Origin: Nicotiana tabacum
Lineage: Eukaryota > Streptophyta > Magnoliopsida > Solanales > Solanaceae
DNA: 64,000 nucleotides
Assembly (NCBI RefSeq): GCF_000715075.1
Contig: NC_134097.1
Span: forward strand, 66,311,190-66,375,189
Reading direction: 5' to 3'
A program made the position numbers and the translations under genes. Numbering within the stretch: position 1 is the first letter of the stretch; each line of letters starts with the position of its first letter. Below are positions 32,691 through 43,489 of the stretch, piece after piece. The notes beneath the pieces were generated by a model. That model was not told the origin of the DNA and searched no databases. It saw only the letters and a list, made by a program, of their open reading frames with translations.

Positions 32691-34977
32691 CTCGAGCTAC
32701 CTTCCAATATGCCCTCGACGGTCAGCCCTCGGGAAACCGGCCAAGCATGACCCACGTTTTGAGGTAAATTTGGGCCAGCCCCCTCGAATGCCCGCTCAAC
32801 GCAGGAATCTTCGACAACCGCTCCTCCCCCATGCTAAGATACAAGCGCTTCGACCTCAACTTTGATCCGGAGCAATGCAGCCACCAACTCGGGATGAAGG
32901 CTATTATACTTGCCACTATCCTCCCTCACGCCTTAAAGCTAACGCTCAATCAAGGTAACTCTCTCCTTGAGGTTGTCCCTTTCAGAAGACACCTCACTCA
33001 CATGCCATCTAAGATTAGAGATTTCAACATCCCTAGCCTGAAGATCCCCTCTCAGTAGGGCATTGTCCTTCTCAAACTGCACAGATCGGGGCACGAAGAG
33101 TTAAAAGCAACAAAATGTTACAAGGGCTCAAATGATAGCAATAACAAGGGATGGATAACCTGTTTGGTGAAAAACTCTTTCTCGCGCTCCCAGCGACTCA
33201 CCTTGTCCTAACAGTGGGAGAGGTCCTGGTTATAAAGCGCCTCGACCAGAAACCACATAAAAATGTTAAGAGGATAAAGGATGGAGCAGCCCAAAGAAGC
33301 GGGCAAGGCTAGATGAAGTTACCTGCTCACAAAGCTTGCCCAACTCGCCAAAAATAGATGAGGCATTAACCTCAAAACTACCCTCAAAGATGATTGTCGG
33401 CCTCCCGAGTGCGCCTCCGCCTTTGATTAGTGCTCCCTCCACGAAAGGCTCCTCACGAAACTCCTCTTGCATTCCGAAATATGGAAGTATCTTCCCCTTT
33501 AGAGAATCAATAATATCCAACGGGCTAACGGGGTTAAACTGAATCTCCATCCTCTATTCATCACGAGTCCCAGCTCGGGGTCCCTCTAAACTACCTGTCA
33601 AGGGCGTCCCAGTTCGGGGAGAACTTCAGCCACCTGTCAATTCATGATTAGTGCTTGATACCCCATCTATTGCCTCACTACCACGAATCTGAGCCACGCC
33701 AGCATCAGGCTACTATCCGGAAGCATCTATTCCCACGGCCCGAGGATCAATCAACCCAAACACTCTTTAAAGGCTACCGAGAAACTGCTTTCTCCCTCAC
33801 TTTCAGCACGAGGATTTCCTATCGCCCCAGATACTGGAGCCAATGGGATTAACCTTGGAATCCTCCACTCTGTTCCTCTTGGGCTCCGGTGTCTCAACCG
33901 ATAGACTCTCCTGCCTCTTCCTCTCTTCCTCATGCATCAGAGTGTCCCCTCCAACGAACGGCACCTCCCCCATTAGTATGATTCCTCCCAGACCTACATA
34001 GATGCAGATCTTAAAATGCACGTTATGGAGAAGGCTACTAATAGCAAGTTACATCAAAATGCATGGATGCATCAAGACTCAAGGCTTAAGGGCCTCCCAC
34101 CGAGCTCGGGATAAATGCCGCCACGCTTGGTCGGTATATGGGCAGATTGAGTGCAAACGACCGATGTAGATCGCTGCGGCTAAAAAGACAAGAAAGTCAG
34201 AGACAAATGTATAAAGAAAAGTTATGAAGAAAGGGCAAGGACACCATGTCTACTTACGCCAGCGATTCATTTTTTAGGGAACGACATCTTTTCCGCTCGA
34301 ATCAGATCAGACATCCTCACTTGGACGAATTGACTTAACCACCCATCATCCCCGAACTCCTCGGTAGGGAAAAAAAGGGACCTCGAGGCTCGACAGCGAA
34401 GCTTGACTAAGCCTCCACGAAGCAGACGAGGACTATACATCCGGATCAAATGGTTCAGGGTGAAGGGCATTCCCTCTATCATGCTCGAATAATGCTTGAT
34501 CAAATAAACCACGTGCCAGAACGAAGGGTGTACTTGACCTAGAGTTACCTGGTAAATCTGGTAGATGTCAAGAATCATGGGGTCGATCAGGGGCGAGGAT
34601 GGCCCCACCGGCCCCAAAGAGAATGGGTAGGTATACACACTCAGAAAGATGACTTTATGAGCCATAATATCTTCATCTCGAGCGGGGATCTCCATGAGCA
34701 CGGTATCACCCCAACAATACCATGAGAAGGGTCTCTCGACCCTAAAATCGGAGGTCCGCACAAAGGGTCATAAAATTCACTCCTCAGCATGTGGGGGAGT
34801 GGCCATTTTGCCTCGAGAGAAAAAAGAAGAAGATGAGCCTGTAGCCTCCTGGGAAGTAGAGGTGGTAATATTCGTCATCCTTGGGATAATCTGAGGAAAT
34901 GAAGAAAAAGGGGATTGCGTCCCCGATAAAGAGTGAGAACGAGGGGAAACAGACCTCACTAAGTGTTTTGAACACAA
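32691..34977 (-). pseudogene. Antisense gene of Tat-A (aORF)
   Basis: Runs opposite to gag-pol just inside the 3' LTR. The start is probably 34977. The longest frame, 34761-34267 (164 codons), holds 'IYQVTLGQVHPSFWHVVY', 'PFTLNHLIRMYSPRLLRGG' and 'QFVQVRMSDLIRAEKM'. I recognise this as a family found in many Solanaceae retroelement-linked proteins. Further down are degenerate coiled-coil stretches ('ISNLRWHVSEVSSERDNL' near 33020). Several stops and shifts lie between. Grande-type Tat elements are known to have an antisense gene in this position. The function is unknown to me. Confidence 0.7.
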
Positions 34978-35004
34978 GATGGAATCTAGAAACGAAGAGA
35001 CGAG

Positions 35005-35012
35005 TATTTATA
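35005..35012 (-). promoter_or_regulatory. TATA box of the Tat-A antisense gene
   Basis: On the minus strand TATAAATA, about 30 bases upstream of the antisense start codon at 34977 and just inside the 3' LTR (35197). A similar box stands upstream of the Tat-C antisense gene (40435-40441). Confidence 0.55.
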
Positions 35013-35196
35013 AAAGCATCCTGGGTATATTGAATGAAGCCAACCACCGCAGTCAATGCCGAAATGTGCAGGAACGATGCACGTTATGCGCCTTAATACC
35101 TTGTGTCCGTTTGCAAGGGCACCAGAGGAAGCAGGGGTTCAAAACCGTTTCAATTCGTTTCTTGTCACCTTTACTCTAATAAACGCGAAGACTATA

Positions 35197-35961
35197 TGTA
35201 TACGGTGAAGCTGGGGGCCTGATTCCCCCGTCATAGAACCATCTCGCGGTCATGCCCCTCAAAGCTCGAAGCCAAGGTCGAGACTCATCCTTGAGGTTCG
35301 ATATATATATCATTTAGAAGGATATCGTATTCTGACAAGTACAAGAAGATACGATAGGAGAGAGGGGAGTTCCCAAGGCACGTGGCTTAACCTGACATGG
35401 TTGGTCTATCCGGGGCTTATTTCCAAGATATCATGTCTAGCCGTCCTATCTCCGTACCTTTACGGCTAACACGTTCTGTACCATAACAGATTCCCCTCCT
35501 ATATAAAGGGGATCCCCATTACTTTGTAGACCGGACTGATGTTGCTCCATTTCTCCACAAGTGCAATAATATCTCTCTCTCTTTTCTTTCTAGATTGCTC
35601 GTTCTAACTGGCCTGACGCCACCTTTATATCCATCAGTCTCTTACTTGTTCTTCATTATATAGCTCAGTATTGGCCGTAAAGAGCCTTGTTTAACTATAT
35701 AATCAACTGTTATCCCATCCCCGACTATCCTCGATATCTTAAGATTGACCCTGATGTCGACCCCGAGGCCTCCATCGACCAAACCTATACTCGGGCAACA
35801 GGCCATTTGGTTCGATTACTATCTCGTTTTAGCCATGCATTTCATCATTTAACTCCCTATTATTAGCATCAACTGCTCTAACAACTAGCTCGGGAATAGA
35901 TCATGTATTTTTAGAATCCCATTTACAAATTTAATTATTGTTACCATTATCACGGTAAACA
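35197..35961 (+). repeat. 3' LTR of Tat-A (765 bp)
   Basis: Begins TGTATACGGTG, ends ACGGTAAACA. It has the same TATA box and leader as the 5' LTR but a shorter CT tract near 35575. The sequence before it ('aaacgcgaagactata') is only a weak polypurine tract. Confidence 0.93.
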
Positions 35962-36596
35962 CAATGATTGGCAGAGAAGATTCATGATGGGGTAACACCG
36001 ACTTGGGAAAACTTGCACAAAGGGGTTGATTCTTTTGAATTCATAGCTGAAGCCAAGACTTGGTTGACCATTATTGCTGCAAGAATCCTCCAGTCTAAAC
36101 ATCAGTTTGAGGTGACGCCTAAGAAGGCATTGATGATTGCTGCTATTATAGATGACTTGCCAGTGAACATGGACCAACACATAGTGAGTGAAATTGAGGA
36201 AGCATGTAACAGACGGTCTAAAGTCTATTCTTTTCCTTATTGATCACTCAGTTGTGTTATGATGCTGGGCTGCTAAAGGACCCGAATGATTTTGAGAATG
36301 ACCCAAGCGTAGCAATTTATCCACTTCTTAGAAAGGGCCAACTGGCAGGAAGAAGAAGAGAAGAATTGATGTAATATCTCCTTCATTTGGGCAGTTTGCT
36401 GAGACTGCCGATGGGTCCGGTGGTTCGTCCACAGCTTCAGCAGGGCCACATGACCCTAATTCTCTACATCCTTATAGACCTCCCACTATGCGCCACCTTT
36501 CCAATCAAATCTATGGCGTAGATGCTCACTTTCACTAACTTTTAGCTGGCCCTCAAAAGGCCATCTCAGAGTCTCGGAGCTACAAGATTATGATCG
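35962..36596 (+). pseudogene. Env-like ORF of Athila, second part
   Basis: Takes up the ORF of 25263-25690 after the duplicated CAATG. In register with it the first codons give a TGA at 35965, then 'LAEKIHDGVTPTWENLHKG', 'EAKTWLTIIAARILQSKH' and 'KKALMIAAIIDDLPVNM'. This is the later half of the env-like domain. After 36243 the homology moves to other frames ('LCYDAGLLKDPNDFEND', 'FAETADGSGG'), with at least two shifts. It ends near 36535 ('YGVDAHFH' then stop). No transmembrane segment is visible. Confidence 0.7.
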
Positions 36597-37242
36597 TGTA
36601 TCCTCCTTCAGGGTTCGTTGAGGCCTGACCTCGGGACAACATTAGCCCGACCACAGTAGAAACTAGGAGTTCCCAAGGCACGCGATTAGGACTGACAGAG
36701 CTACCCTAGCCCTCAATTAGGATGTCTTCTAGTTGTCTCGTCTCCACTTCTTTGTCATTAATATATTTTGTACTATATTGGGATTTCCCTTCCTATATAA
36801 AGGGGATCCTTGACACTTTGTAACGGCCGGTTGCTCCAGTTACTCCACACGAAATAAACAAGAACATTCTCTTTGCTCTCTAGCACATTCTCTCAATATT
36901 ATTGCTTCCATTTATTGTCTTGATACTTGTTCTTCATTTATTTTTTATCATTGTCCATAAAGAGCCTCCCTCAATTATCTCATAACTGTTATCCCTACCC
37001 CGATTGCCCTCACTAGCTCTTAGTGGAGCCTTGAGATCGGCCTCGAGGCCCGGAATCGACAAGCCTCAGGCCCCGAGCAGCTAGCCTATCGGTTTGATTA
37101 TAGCCCTCTCCCTAACTCTATTACGTCTCTAAATCTCATATACTTAGCATCAATTGCTTAACAACATATCATAAAAATAGATCACGTATTTTTAGAGTCC
37201 CAACAACAAATTTAATTATTATTACCATTTTCATGGTAAATA
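36597..37242 (+). repeat. 5' LTR of Tat-B (646 bp)
   Basis: Starts TGTATCCTCC. The end at 37242 reads 'catggtaaata', with TA in place of CA. TATATAA lies at 36794-36800. It resembles the LTR fragment at 1-693 more than that of Tat-A. Confidence 0.85.
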
Positions 37243-37245
37243 GTT

Positions 37246-37263
37246 TGGCTCCCACCGTGGGGC
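37246..37263 (+). promoter_or_regulatory. Primer binding site of Tat-B
   Basis: TGGCTCCCACCGTGGGGC, one base different from the Tat-A PBS (G to T at the fifth base), tRNA-Lys type. Confidence 0.8.
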
Positions 37264-37360
37264 TAAAAATAATAATGATTATTTTCTTGCTAGTTTTGCT
37301 ACATAACACAAGTTATCTTTCACGCTTTTTCTTGTCCAAAAACTTCGATTTCAGGTCAAA

Positions 37361-39055
37361 ATGTTTAACGCGGTAAACGGAGATGAAAACAACAATCTTG
37401 AGGACCATGCAGAAAATGGTGTGGCTGTTCCAGGCATTGTTGTGACACCACAAAACCCTGGGAATGCACCGGAACCAGTCCCCATGGACGCGGTCTCCCG
37501 TGATGCCCAGCACATCAGCATAAGCTCCCACATTGACAGGTGCGTGTGCCAAGGGGATCAATAAGAAGCACGGAAAACCCCAACTAGGGAAGAACGTGAG
37601 GTTAGCCTTCATGTTATTTTTGAAATGTTGCTGGCACAACAACTAGCTATTGCTCAGCTGCAAGGTCGCCAGAATACTCCCAGCAGGTAGCTCCGGGGAC
37701 AGCTCCCCCAGCTGGATAGGTAATGGAGAGATCAAGCAATAATGGGTCGATAACCGTCCCGCCATTGTAAAAATGCTCGAGGACCTCACCAGGAAGATCG
37801 AGTCGGGCGAGAAGATGCTAGAAGCTAAATACAAAAAGGTTGAAACCTACAATTACAGGGTCGACCAAATTCCGGGCGCACCCCCGGTCCTGAAGGGTAT
37901 GGATTCGAAAAAGTTCATACAAAGGTTGTTCCCTGAGGAAGTGGCCCTGAAACAAATTCTAAAGAAGTTCAGAATGCTAGAACTCCCAAAGTACAATGGG
38001 ACCTCAGACCCCAATGAACACATTATTGCCTACACCTGTACGGTAAAAGGCAATGACATAAAGGACGACGAGATCGAGTTCGTATTACTGAAAAGTTCGG
38101 GGAAACACTCTCGAAGGGAGCCATGATGTGGTATCACAACTTAGCTCCTAACTCCATAGACTCATTCGCCATGCTAGCAGATTCCTTCATAAAGGCACAC
38201 GCAGGTTCCATCAAAGTAGCAACGAAGAAATCCGACATTTTCAAAATTAACCAAAGGGAGAACGACATGCTGCGATAATTCGTATCTTGCTTTCAAATGG
38301 AATGGATGGAGCTACCGCTAGTCTCTGACGACTGGGCAGTGCAGGCTTTCACTCAAGGTCTGAATGAACGAAGCTCGACGGCTTCAAAACAGTTGAAACA
38401 GAATTTGATTGAGTATCCAGCTGTGACCTGGTCGGATGTCCACAACCGGTACCAGTCAAAAATCAGGGTCGAAGATGACCAGTTAGGAGCCCCCTCGGGC
38501 TCATTATACCCAAGAAGGCTCATGGTAAAGGAGCCAAGACCAAACAAAGAAAGATATCAGTCGTACATCGAAGACACGAGGAACGCCTCGAGGTGCAACC
38601 CACCTAGCAATGATTAAAGGATAGACCGAGGACAAGATCCTTGGGGACTCATCAACAAAGCCAGATTCGATAGGAACACAGGGCCTATAGGGGCACCCCA
38701 CTTAGCAGAATACAACTTCAATATTGATGTATCAGACATCGTGTTCGCCATCAGTAAAATCAGAAACGCAAGGTGGCCCAGGCCTGTACAATCAGATCCT
38801 TCACAAAGGAATCATAACTTAGTGTGCAAGTTTCACAACACGCATGGAAACAAGACCAAGGATTTCCACCAACTCCGAGAAGAGGTAGCTCGACCCCTTA
38901 ACAAAGGTCATCTCCGGGAATTCCTTAGCGACCGATCCAAAAATCAGTTTCGAGTAAGAGAGACAGCCAAGAAGAACGAAGCAAATGTGCCACAACATGT
39001 CATTCACATGATCTTGGGAGGCATCGATGCCCCGTAGGAAAAGCGAACCTGGGGA
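37361..39055 (+). pseudogene. gag: Gag (Tat-B)
   Basis: The Met at 37361 starts 67 codons ('MFNAVNGDENNN') and ends in a TAA at 37562. The core is in frames 37773-38126 ('ELPKYNGTSDPNEHI') and 38297-38617 ('WAVQAFTQGLNERSS'). The frame 38741-39037 has the nucleic-acid-binding part, where 'CKFHNTHGNKTKDF' lacks the His and the last Cys that Tat-C keeps in 'CKFHNTHGHKTEDC'. Stops and at least two shifts break it. Its C-terminus 'VIHMILGGIDAP' is the point at which the truncated Tat-A frame picks up. Confidence 0.85.
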
Positions 39056-39398
39056 TATATTCCCGAGGATGCCCTCACATTTAGCAAAGAGGACGCCGAG
39101 ACCTTGTCTTAACCTCACAATGACACACTGGTAATCTCTTTCCTTGTAAACTCTTTTCAAATAAAACGTGTACTCGTGGATCCAGGTAGCTCGACCAACA
39201 TTATCAAGTCGAGGGTGATAGAGCAGCTCAGACTTTTTGATCAAATCTTGCCCGCCACTCGAGACCTAAAAGGATTCAACATGGCAAGTGAAACAACAAA
39301 AGGAGAAGTCACCGTGGCTTGCACGACCCAAAACGCTAAATCCCATGTCATGGAAAGGGACATAAGGTACAACGCCTTATTCGGATGACCGTGAATAC
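39056..39398 (+). pseudogene. pol: Protease, first part (Tat-B)
   Basis: Contains 'HNDTLVISFLVN', the active site 'VLVDPGSSTNII' and 'DIRYNALFG'. After Gly the codons read TGA, CCG, TGA, ATA: the Arg and Trp codons of the conserved 'GRPWI' have become stops. The reading ends at 39398 against the Tat-C LTR. Confidence 0.85.
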
Positions 39399-40051
39399 CG
39401 TTTACTGTAAAAATGGTAATAACAAGTTAATTTGATAATGAGACTCTAAAATTACATGATCTATTTTTATGCTAGTTGTTTAGAGCAATTGATGCTTGGC
39501 ATATGAAGATATGAGATGAAATGCGAGCTAAAATATAACTATAATCGAACCGAGATATCAGTTAATCTAGCCTCGAGCTGGCCGATGAGGGGCCTCGAGG
39601 TTGATGCCTAGGCTCGAGCTCGAGCTATCGGGGGTTACCGAAAAGGGAATAACAGTTAGGATATAATTAAAAAGATGCTCTTTACAGCTAATAACAAGCA
39701 ATAAATGAAGAATAAATATGAAAACAATAAATGAGAGAGGCAGTTTCGAGCGTATAAGTTAGAGAGAAAGAGAGAGAGAGAGTTGTTATTGATCTTATGT
39801 AGAATGGTTGGAGCAACTTGCTTACAAAGTGCCAATGATTCCTCTTTTATAAAAGGGGGAATCCAAACTTAGTACAAGATACGTTAAATGATAAAGGAAG
39901 TGGGATGAGACAACTAACTAGCTTCGTGATGTAGATGTAGACCAGTGTCAGACTGCCCTAGTAGACTTAACCGGCCCTAGACGGGTTCTTTGGAAGCCTT
40001 CCATGCTCTTCGGGGTCTCGACCAACATTATCCCCGGGCCGGGTGTCGACA
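39399..40051 (-). repeat. 3' LTR of Tat-C (653 bp)
   Basis: Read on the minus strand it starts TGTCGACACCCGG and ends 'ccatttttacagtaaacg', one base from the usual CA end. It has a TATA-like 'TTTTATAAAAGAGG' (plus strand about 39843-39857) and a GA microsatellite at about 39763-39781. Length and layout match the Tat-B LTR. Confidence 0.8.
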
Positions 40052-40434
40052 GATTTTGAGGTAAGTACCCGGCTCGTGGTCTCGAACCTCCGAGGCGATC
40101 TCCTGAAGTACTTTACCATCGAGAAAATGGTCCCCCTGATTTTGCCGTAGACAGATAGTATCCACGTTTCTTATAAAGAAGCGATAAGAAGTGATTTTGA
40201 CATCCCACTCTATGGGCTCCCATGATGACGTCGTGTTGATGACGCAAACCTTTATGAGTGCCAAAATATTTCACCGTTTCGCTTTTTAGGGCCATTTCGA
40301 TGTGTCATGATTTCTTGTTCTTTAGGGTCATAATGTTGTCGTTGATTTAGCTCCCATGAACGCATTGAATGCGCATGTCGTTATGTTTTTTGAGGGCGAT
40401 AATGGCGTCGTCGGTTATTTTGCCCTTTCTCTTC

Positions 40435-40441
40435 TATAAAT
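40435..40441 (+). promoter_or_regulatory. TATA box of the Tat-C antisense gene
   Basis: TATAAAT in 'cttctataaatgggg', 92 bases upstream of the ATG at 40533 and inside the element next to its 3' LTR. Confidence 0.55.
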
Positions 40442-40532
40442 GGGGCCTTTTGTGACTAATTTTCTATCCAAGAACCCTTCGATATCTATCATTTCCTTCT
40501 TATTTTCTATCTTTATTCTTTGCTGCTTCACT

Positions 40533-43330
40533 ATGTTTGAGGCCCATGGCCTCAGGATTTTATGGCGACATCATACGTGCTACGACCTATCTCCCGAACC
40601 CTTTCTAGTCGGACGAAGTCCTGCTGCCTTGATATTATTGTTGTTGTTGTTGTTATCTCCATTAGCTTGGGGCGATGAAGCAGAGGACCGATTTCCTTTG
40701 GCTCGAAGAAGTATTTTGATTATACACCGCTGCTCAAGAGGGGGCTCGGATTATAAGCCACTGCTCACCCTACTTCCTCGGCTTGGCACATTACCCCCCC
40801 CTTTGGATTCCTTGGGGTTTGGTGGCGCTTTCTACAAACTGTCGCCTCCTAGGCTGAGGCAATGTCTCAGGAAGTGGCTTTATAATAGTAATACTAGCGG
40901 AGTTCATACTAGCCATATTTTTCACCCAGCCACTTCTTGTCTCCTTTCAGCTTCTCCTTCGACACTTTGCTCTTCTCTATCGCTTTCCTCTTCTATGTCC
41001 TCCCTTTTGAAGATGCCATTCTGGGAGGGTCGACATAAGACTCCCGAGCGGATTGGGCTTGGAAGATATTGTCTTTGAGGTCATGAGCCTGAGGAAATGA
41101 CGCCGAAGATGTCGCTATTAAGGACGCACTTTTGGGAATAGGCCAGACTTTTAGGCTTTTGTTATACGTACACCCTTCTGCTTCTTTGTTCCTGTGTAAG
41201 GATCCCCTCGCGGGCATTTGTAATCATATGTCAGGACCCCCCGAGGGCCGTTGTAAGAAAACGTTTATGAATACAAAGATATTTTCTTGACTCTTGCCTT
41301 TGATACTTGCCGTATTTCTTTATGTTTGTGGAGACTTCGAATGCACGATCCTATTTGTTATTGATAATATCGAAACCGGATGAGATTATTCCATCCAGCC
41401 TTCGGTTGATGGAAATGGTTATGCATGGGGTCTTTTGTGGTTCCTTGGATTGAACCCGAATAAAGCCAATAAACTCGTGCCGCTGGGACCCTGACTTCGT
41501 GCGAAAATGAGAATAATGTTTCGGGTCTCGGAGTCATGACTTACTAGTTGAGTTTCGTAATAACCTTTGAGAAGAAATTTGCTCGGGGATCTGTGGGCGG
41601 GGGCTGCTTTTGATCTTTTGAAAGCAGTCTCCGAGCGAAGATTTGCTCGCATTCGGACCACCCAGAAGCACATTTTAGTGTGAATAGCCTTATGGTGCTG
41701 TAGATAGATTCTGAAGGAAGGTTTGTCCGACCTAGGACGACACCCGGATCCAGGTCCATACTCGTGACATTCAAAAAATGCCCATTTTGCTAGAGCTTGA
41801 TTCCCTTTTATAGATATCCTCAAAGTCGGGTGCCATCTTTCTGTTGGCGAAGGCATCGTCTGCTCCCTGGAGCGTAGCTTTACCTTGACGGAGGTCCTCG
41901 AGGTTGGATACCTCCTCGGGACTGGAGAGGGTGTTATCGGCTAGCGTTCTCGATCGGCTTTTGGTGTAGGCGAATCGTTGCCACCTTTCCCCATATAATA
42001 TGAGGTTGTTTCCACTTTCTCAGGGGTTAACCCATTTTTAAGCAGTTGTCATTTTCTTTCCGCGCCATGTTTTGGTATTCTGGTATTAACATGCCTGTAC
42101 CTCTTTTTGCCTTTTAGTTCTTCAGCTTTGCGACTGCTATGGCGGCTATGTCGGGGTTTATCCGATAGGGGGTAGAGCTCTGCCCCCGGTCTTCGGGATG
42201 ATCGGAGTCTGCTGACTTCATGGTGTTGATTGATTATGCTTTTCGTTCATGTTGTTGAGGACAATAGAGACCGGGTATGGACAAGTCGCTTCGCTCAGGT
42301 GCTGACTGCTGGCGTATAACTTAGGATCCCGTATTATTTATTGGAGAATAAATATATACTCTCAAGTGGTGCGCCCCGTGCTTTACTAGTTCTACCTATG
42401 GCGATAGCAAATTTAGTGGTTGTGTCTCCCTCCCTTCTTCAGGAGTGGTTCTACGGGAGTCGGGCAACGTCATTTCCCTGCCAAGGCTTGGTCCGAGTAT
42501 TTGACAGCCCACTCATCGTTCGAGGATCGCGAGTGGAAAGCTTCGTACTGGGACAAATGGGAAGCAAGTCACCATGGTAGGCGTTGTGCTGTTCCTTCCT
42601 TGCGATTACCTTATACTTCTTACTGAGTTTACTTCTGTAGGACTCCGATAAGCTTAAGTCCGGACTGCTTCATTGTTGAGCTAGGCTCTGGGGGGCTTTG
42701 GATGAGGGTATGTCCCTTAGGATCCTTTGCGAGAGGAAGGAAGTTGAGTTGATGCACTGGCGATATAAGGCGTACCCGAGCTTGAATTACGAGAGCCACT
42801 TGATGGGGCAGGTAATTTCTCGTCCTGGGCGGCTATGCATTTCGCTTTTCAACCTCTTGGATTAACCTTTTTCCTATCCCAGTTGCAAAAAAAGACGGAG
42901 GCTCTAAAGTACCTCAGGGGTGAAGCCAACTGAGTTAGGAATGACTGTGGCGAGCTAAGAGCTCGGGTGCAGGCTTAAGCTTCAGAGGAGAAGGGTGCAT
43001 TGGCTAATGTTCCTTCCTTCGAGGTCTAACTCCACTTGGATTGCAAAAACACTTCAGTTCAAGCAGATATGATCACGAAGCTAGAGTCCGAACTTTCGAA
43101 GGTCAGGGCAAAGATCGTTGATGCTTGGGCTGAAGCAGCATCATGCCGGACTAAGGCTGATCAGGAGATGGCTATTCATTTGAAGGAAGCTACTGATGCC
43201 CAAGCCGAGTTGAAGAGGGCCCTCGATTGCGAATAGGGGTTTGTTCTTCCGGAAGAGCTGGCTTGAGTGAGGGTGAACGAGCGTGATGCTCAATCACTCC
43301 TACCTGGTGTTTGAGGAGAGTGAAGATGTG
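40533..43330 (+). pseudogene. Antisense gene of Tat-C (aORF)
   Basis: Transcribed against gag-pol of its element. The ATG at 40533 opens 'MFEAHGLRILWRHH', in frame to 41078, and includes a Leu run from a GTT microsatellite (about 40628-40652). I cannot match this first part with the Tat-A antisense protein. Downstream, short frames carry 'FEDREWKASYWDKWEA' (42420-42626), 'HWRYKAYPSLNYESHL' (about 42755) and, at 43036-43236, a coiled coil with 'TKLESELSKVRAKIVDA' and 'RTKADQEMA', which are typical of this family in Solanaceae. Stops and shifts are many. Confidence 0.6.
41079..42119 (+). other. Middle of the Tat-C antisense region, no clear coding
   Basis: Lies between the first ORF and the coiled-coil part of the antisense gene. 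No conserved protein is recognisable on either strand; the ORF 41856-41419 on the minus strand has no visible domain. It may be an intron, a different 5' exon arrangement or decayed coding sequence. Confidence 0.4.
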
Positions 43331-43437
43331 GCTGGTAGTTCATAGCCCTCAAGGGTAGGGGGCGTAGGCTTTGCCACTTCGCATGCGATACCTTCGAGTT
43401 TGTAGATGGGGAATGTATTTTTTCACATTTTGTAAAT

Positions 43438-43443
43438 AATAAA
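43438..43443 (+). terminator. Poly(A) signal after the Tat-C antisense gene
   Basis: AATAAA in 'tgtaaataataaagaac', about 110 bases after the end of the coiled-coil coding part and on the same strand. Confidence 0.45.
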
Positions 43444-43489
43444 GAACTCGAGGTTTTGTTTCTTTTGTACCCCTTTCTGCTTTGTTCTC

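Larger units (their letters stand above)
25691..35961 (+). mobile_element. Tat-A, Tat-lineage gypsy element with both LTRs (10271 bp)
   Basis: LTRs at 25691-26471 and 35197-35961, flanked by the 5-bp target site duplication CAATG (25686-25690 and 35962-35966). Inside are a tRNA-Lys-like PBS, a protease directly after the leader (gag is deleted), RT, RNase H, integrase, a 2-kb repeat-bearing 3' region and an antisense gene beside the 3' LTR. By eye the LTRs are around 90% alike, so it is not recent. It splits the env-like ORF of Athila. Confidence 0.93.
14587..36596 (+). mobile_element. Athila-type element, split by later insertions
   Basis: Pieces of one plus-strand element are at 14587-16833 (gag end, protease, RT), about 23926-25690 (pol end, spacer, env-like ORF start) and 35962-36596 (env-like ORF end). 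The RT and protease are Athila-like ('EDVLVRIDKFILLADFV', 'SPAFSMHNIILEEG'), and an env-like ORF after pol is an Athila feature. Ogre-1 cuts the gag, the Tekay element cuts the RT, and Tat-A cuts the env-like ORF. That the middle piece belongs to this same copy is inferred from order and strand; RT end, RNase H and integrase are missing. No LTR of it is in the window. Confidence 0.7.
36597..39398 (+). mobile_element. Tat-B, Tat-lineage element (left part)
   Basis: 5' LTR, PBS, gag and the first part of protease on the plus strand. It stops at 39398 in the 'GRPWI' region of protease where the inverted LTR of Tat-C starts. The missing pol and 3' LTR should lie beyond the right end of Tat-C, outside this window. 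It follows 'gatcg' (36592-36596), a possible TSD that cannot be checked here. Confidence 0.85.

Noticed and set aside
40440..40532. Upstream Met at 40440 as start of the Tat-C antisense gene.
   Set aside because: This ATG overlaps the TATAAAT box, so it would lie upstream of any transcript from it. The ATG at 40533 is preferred.
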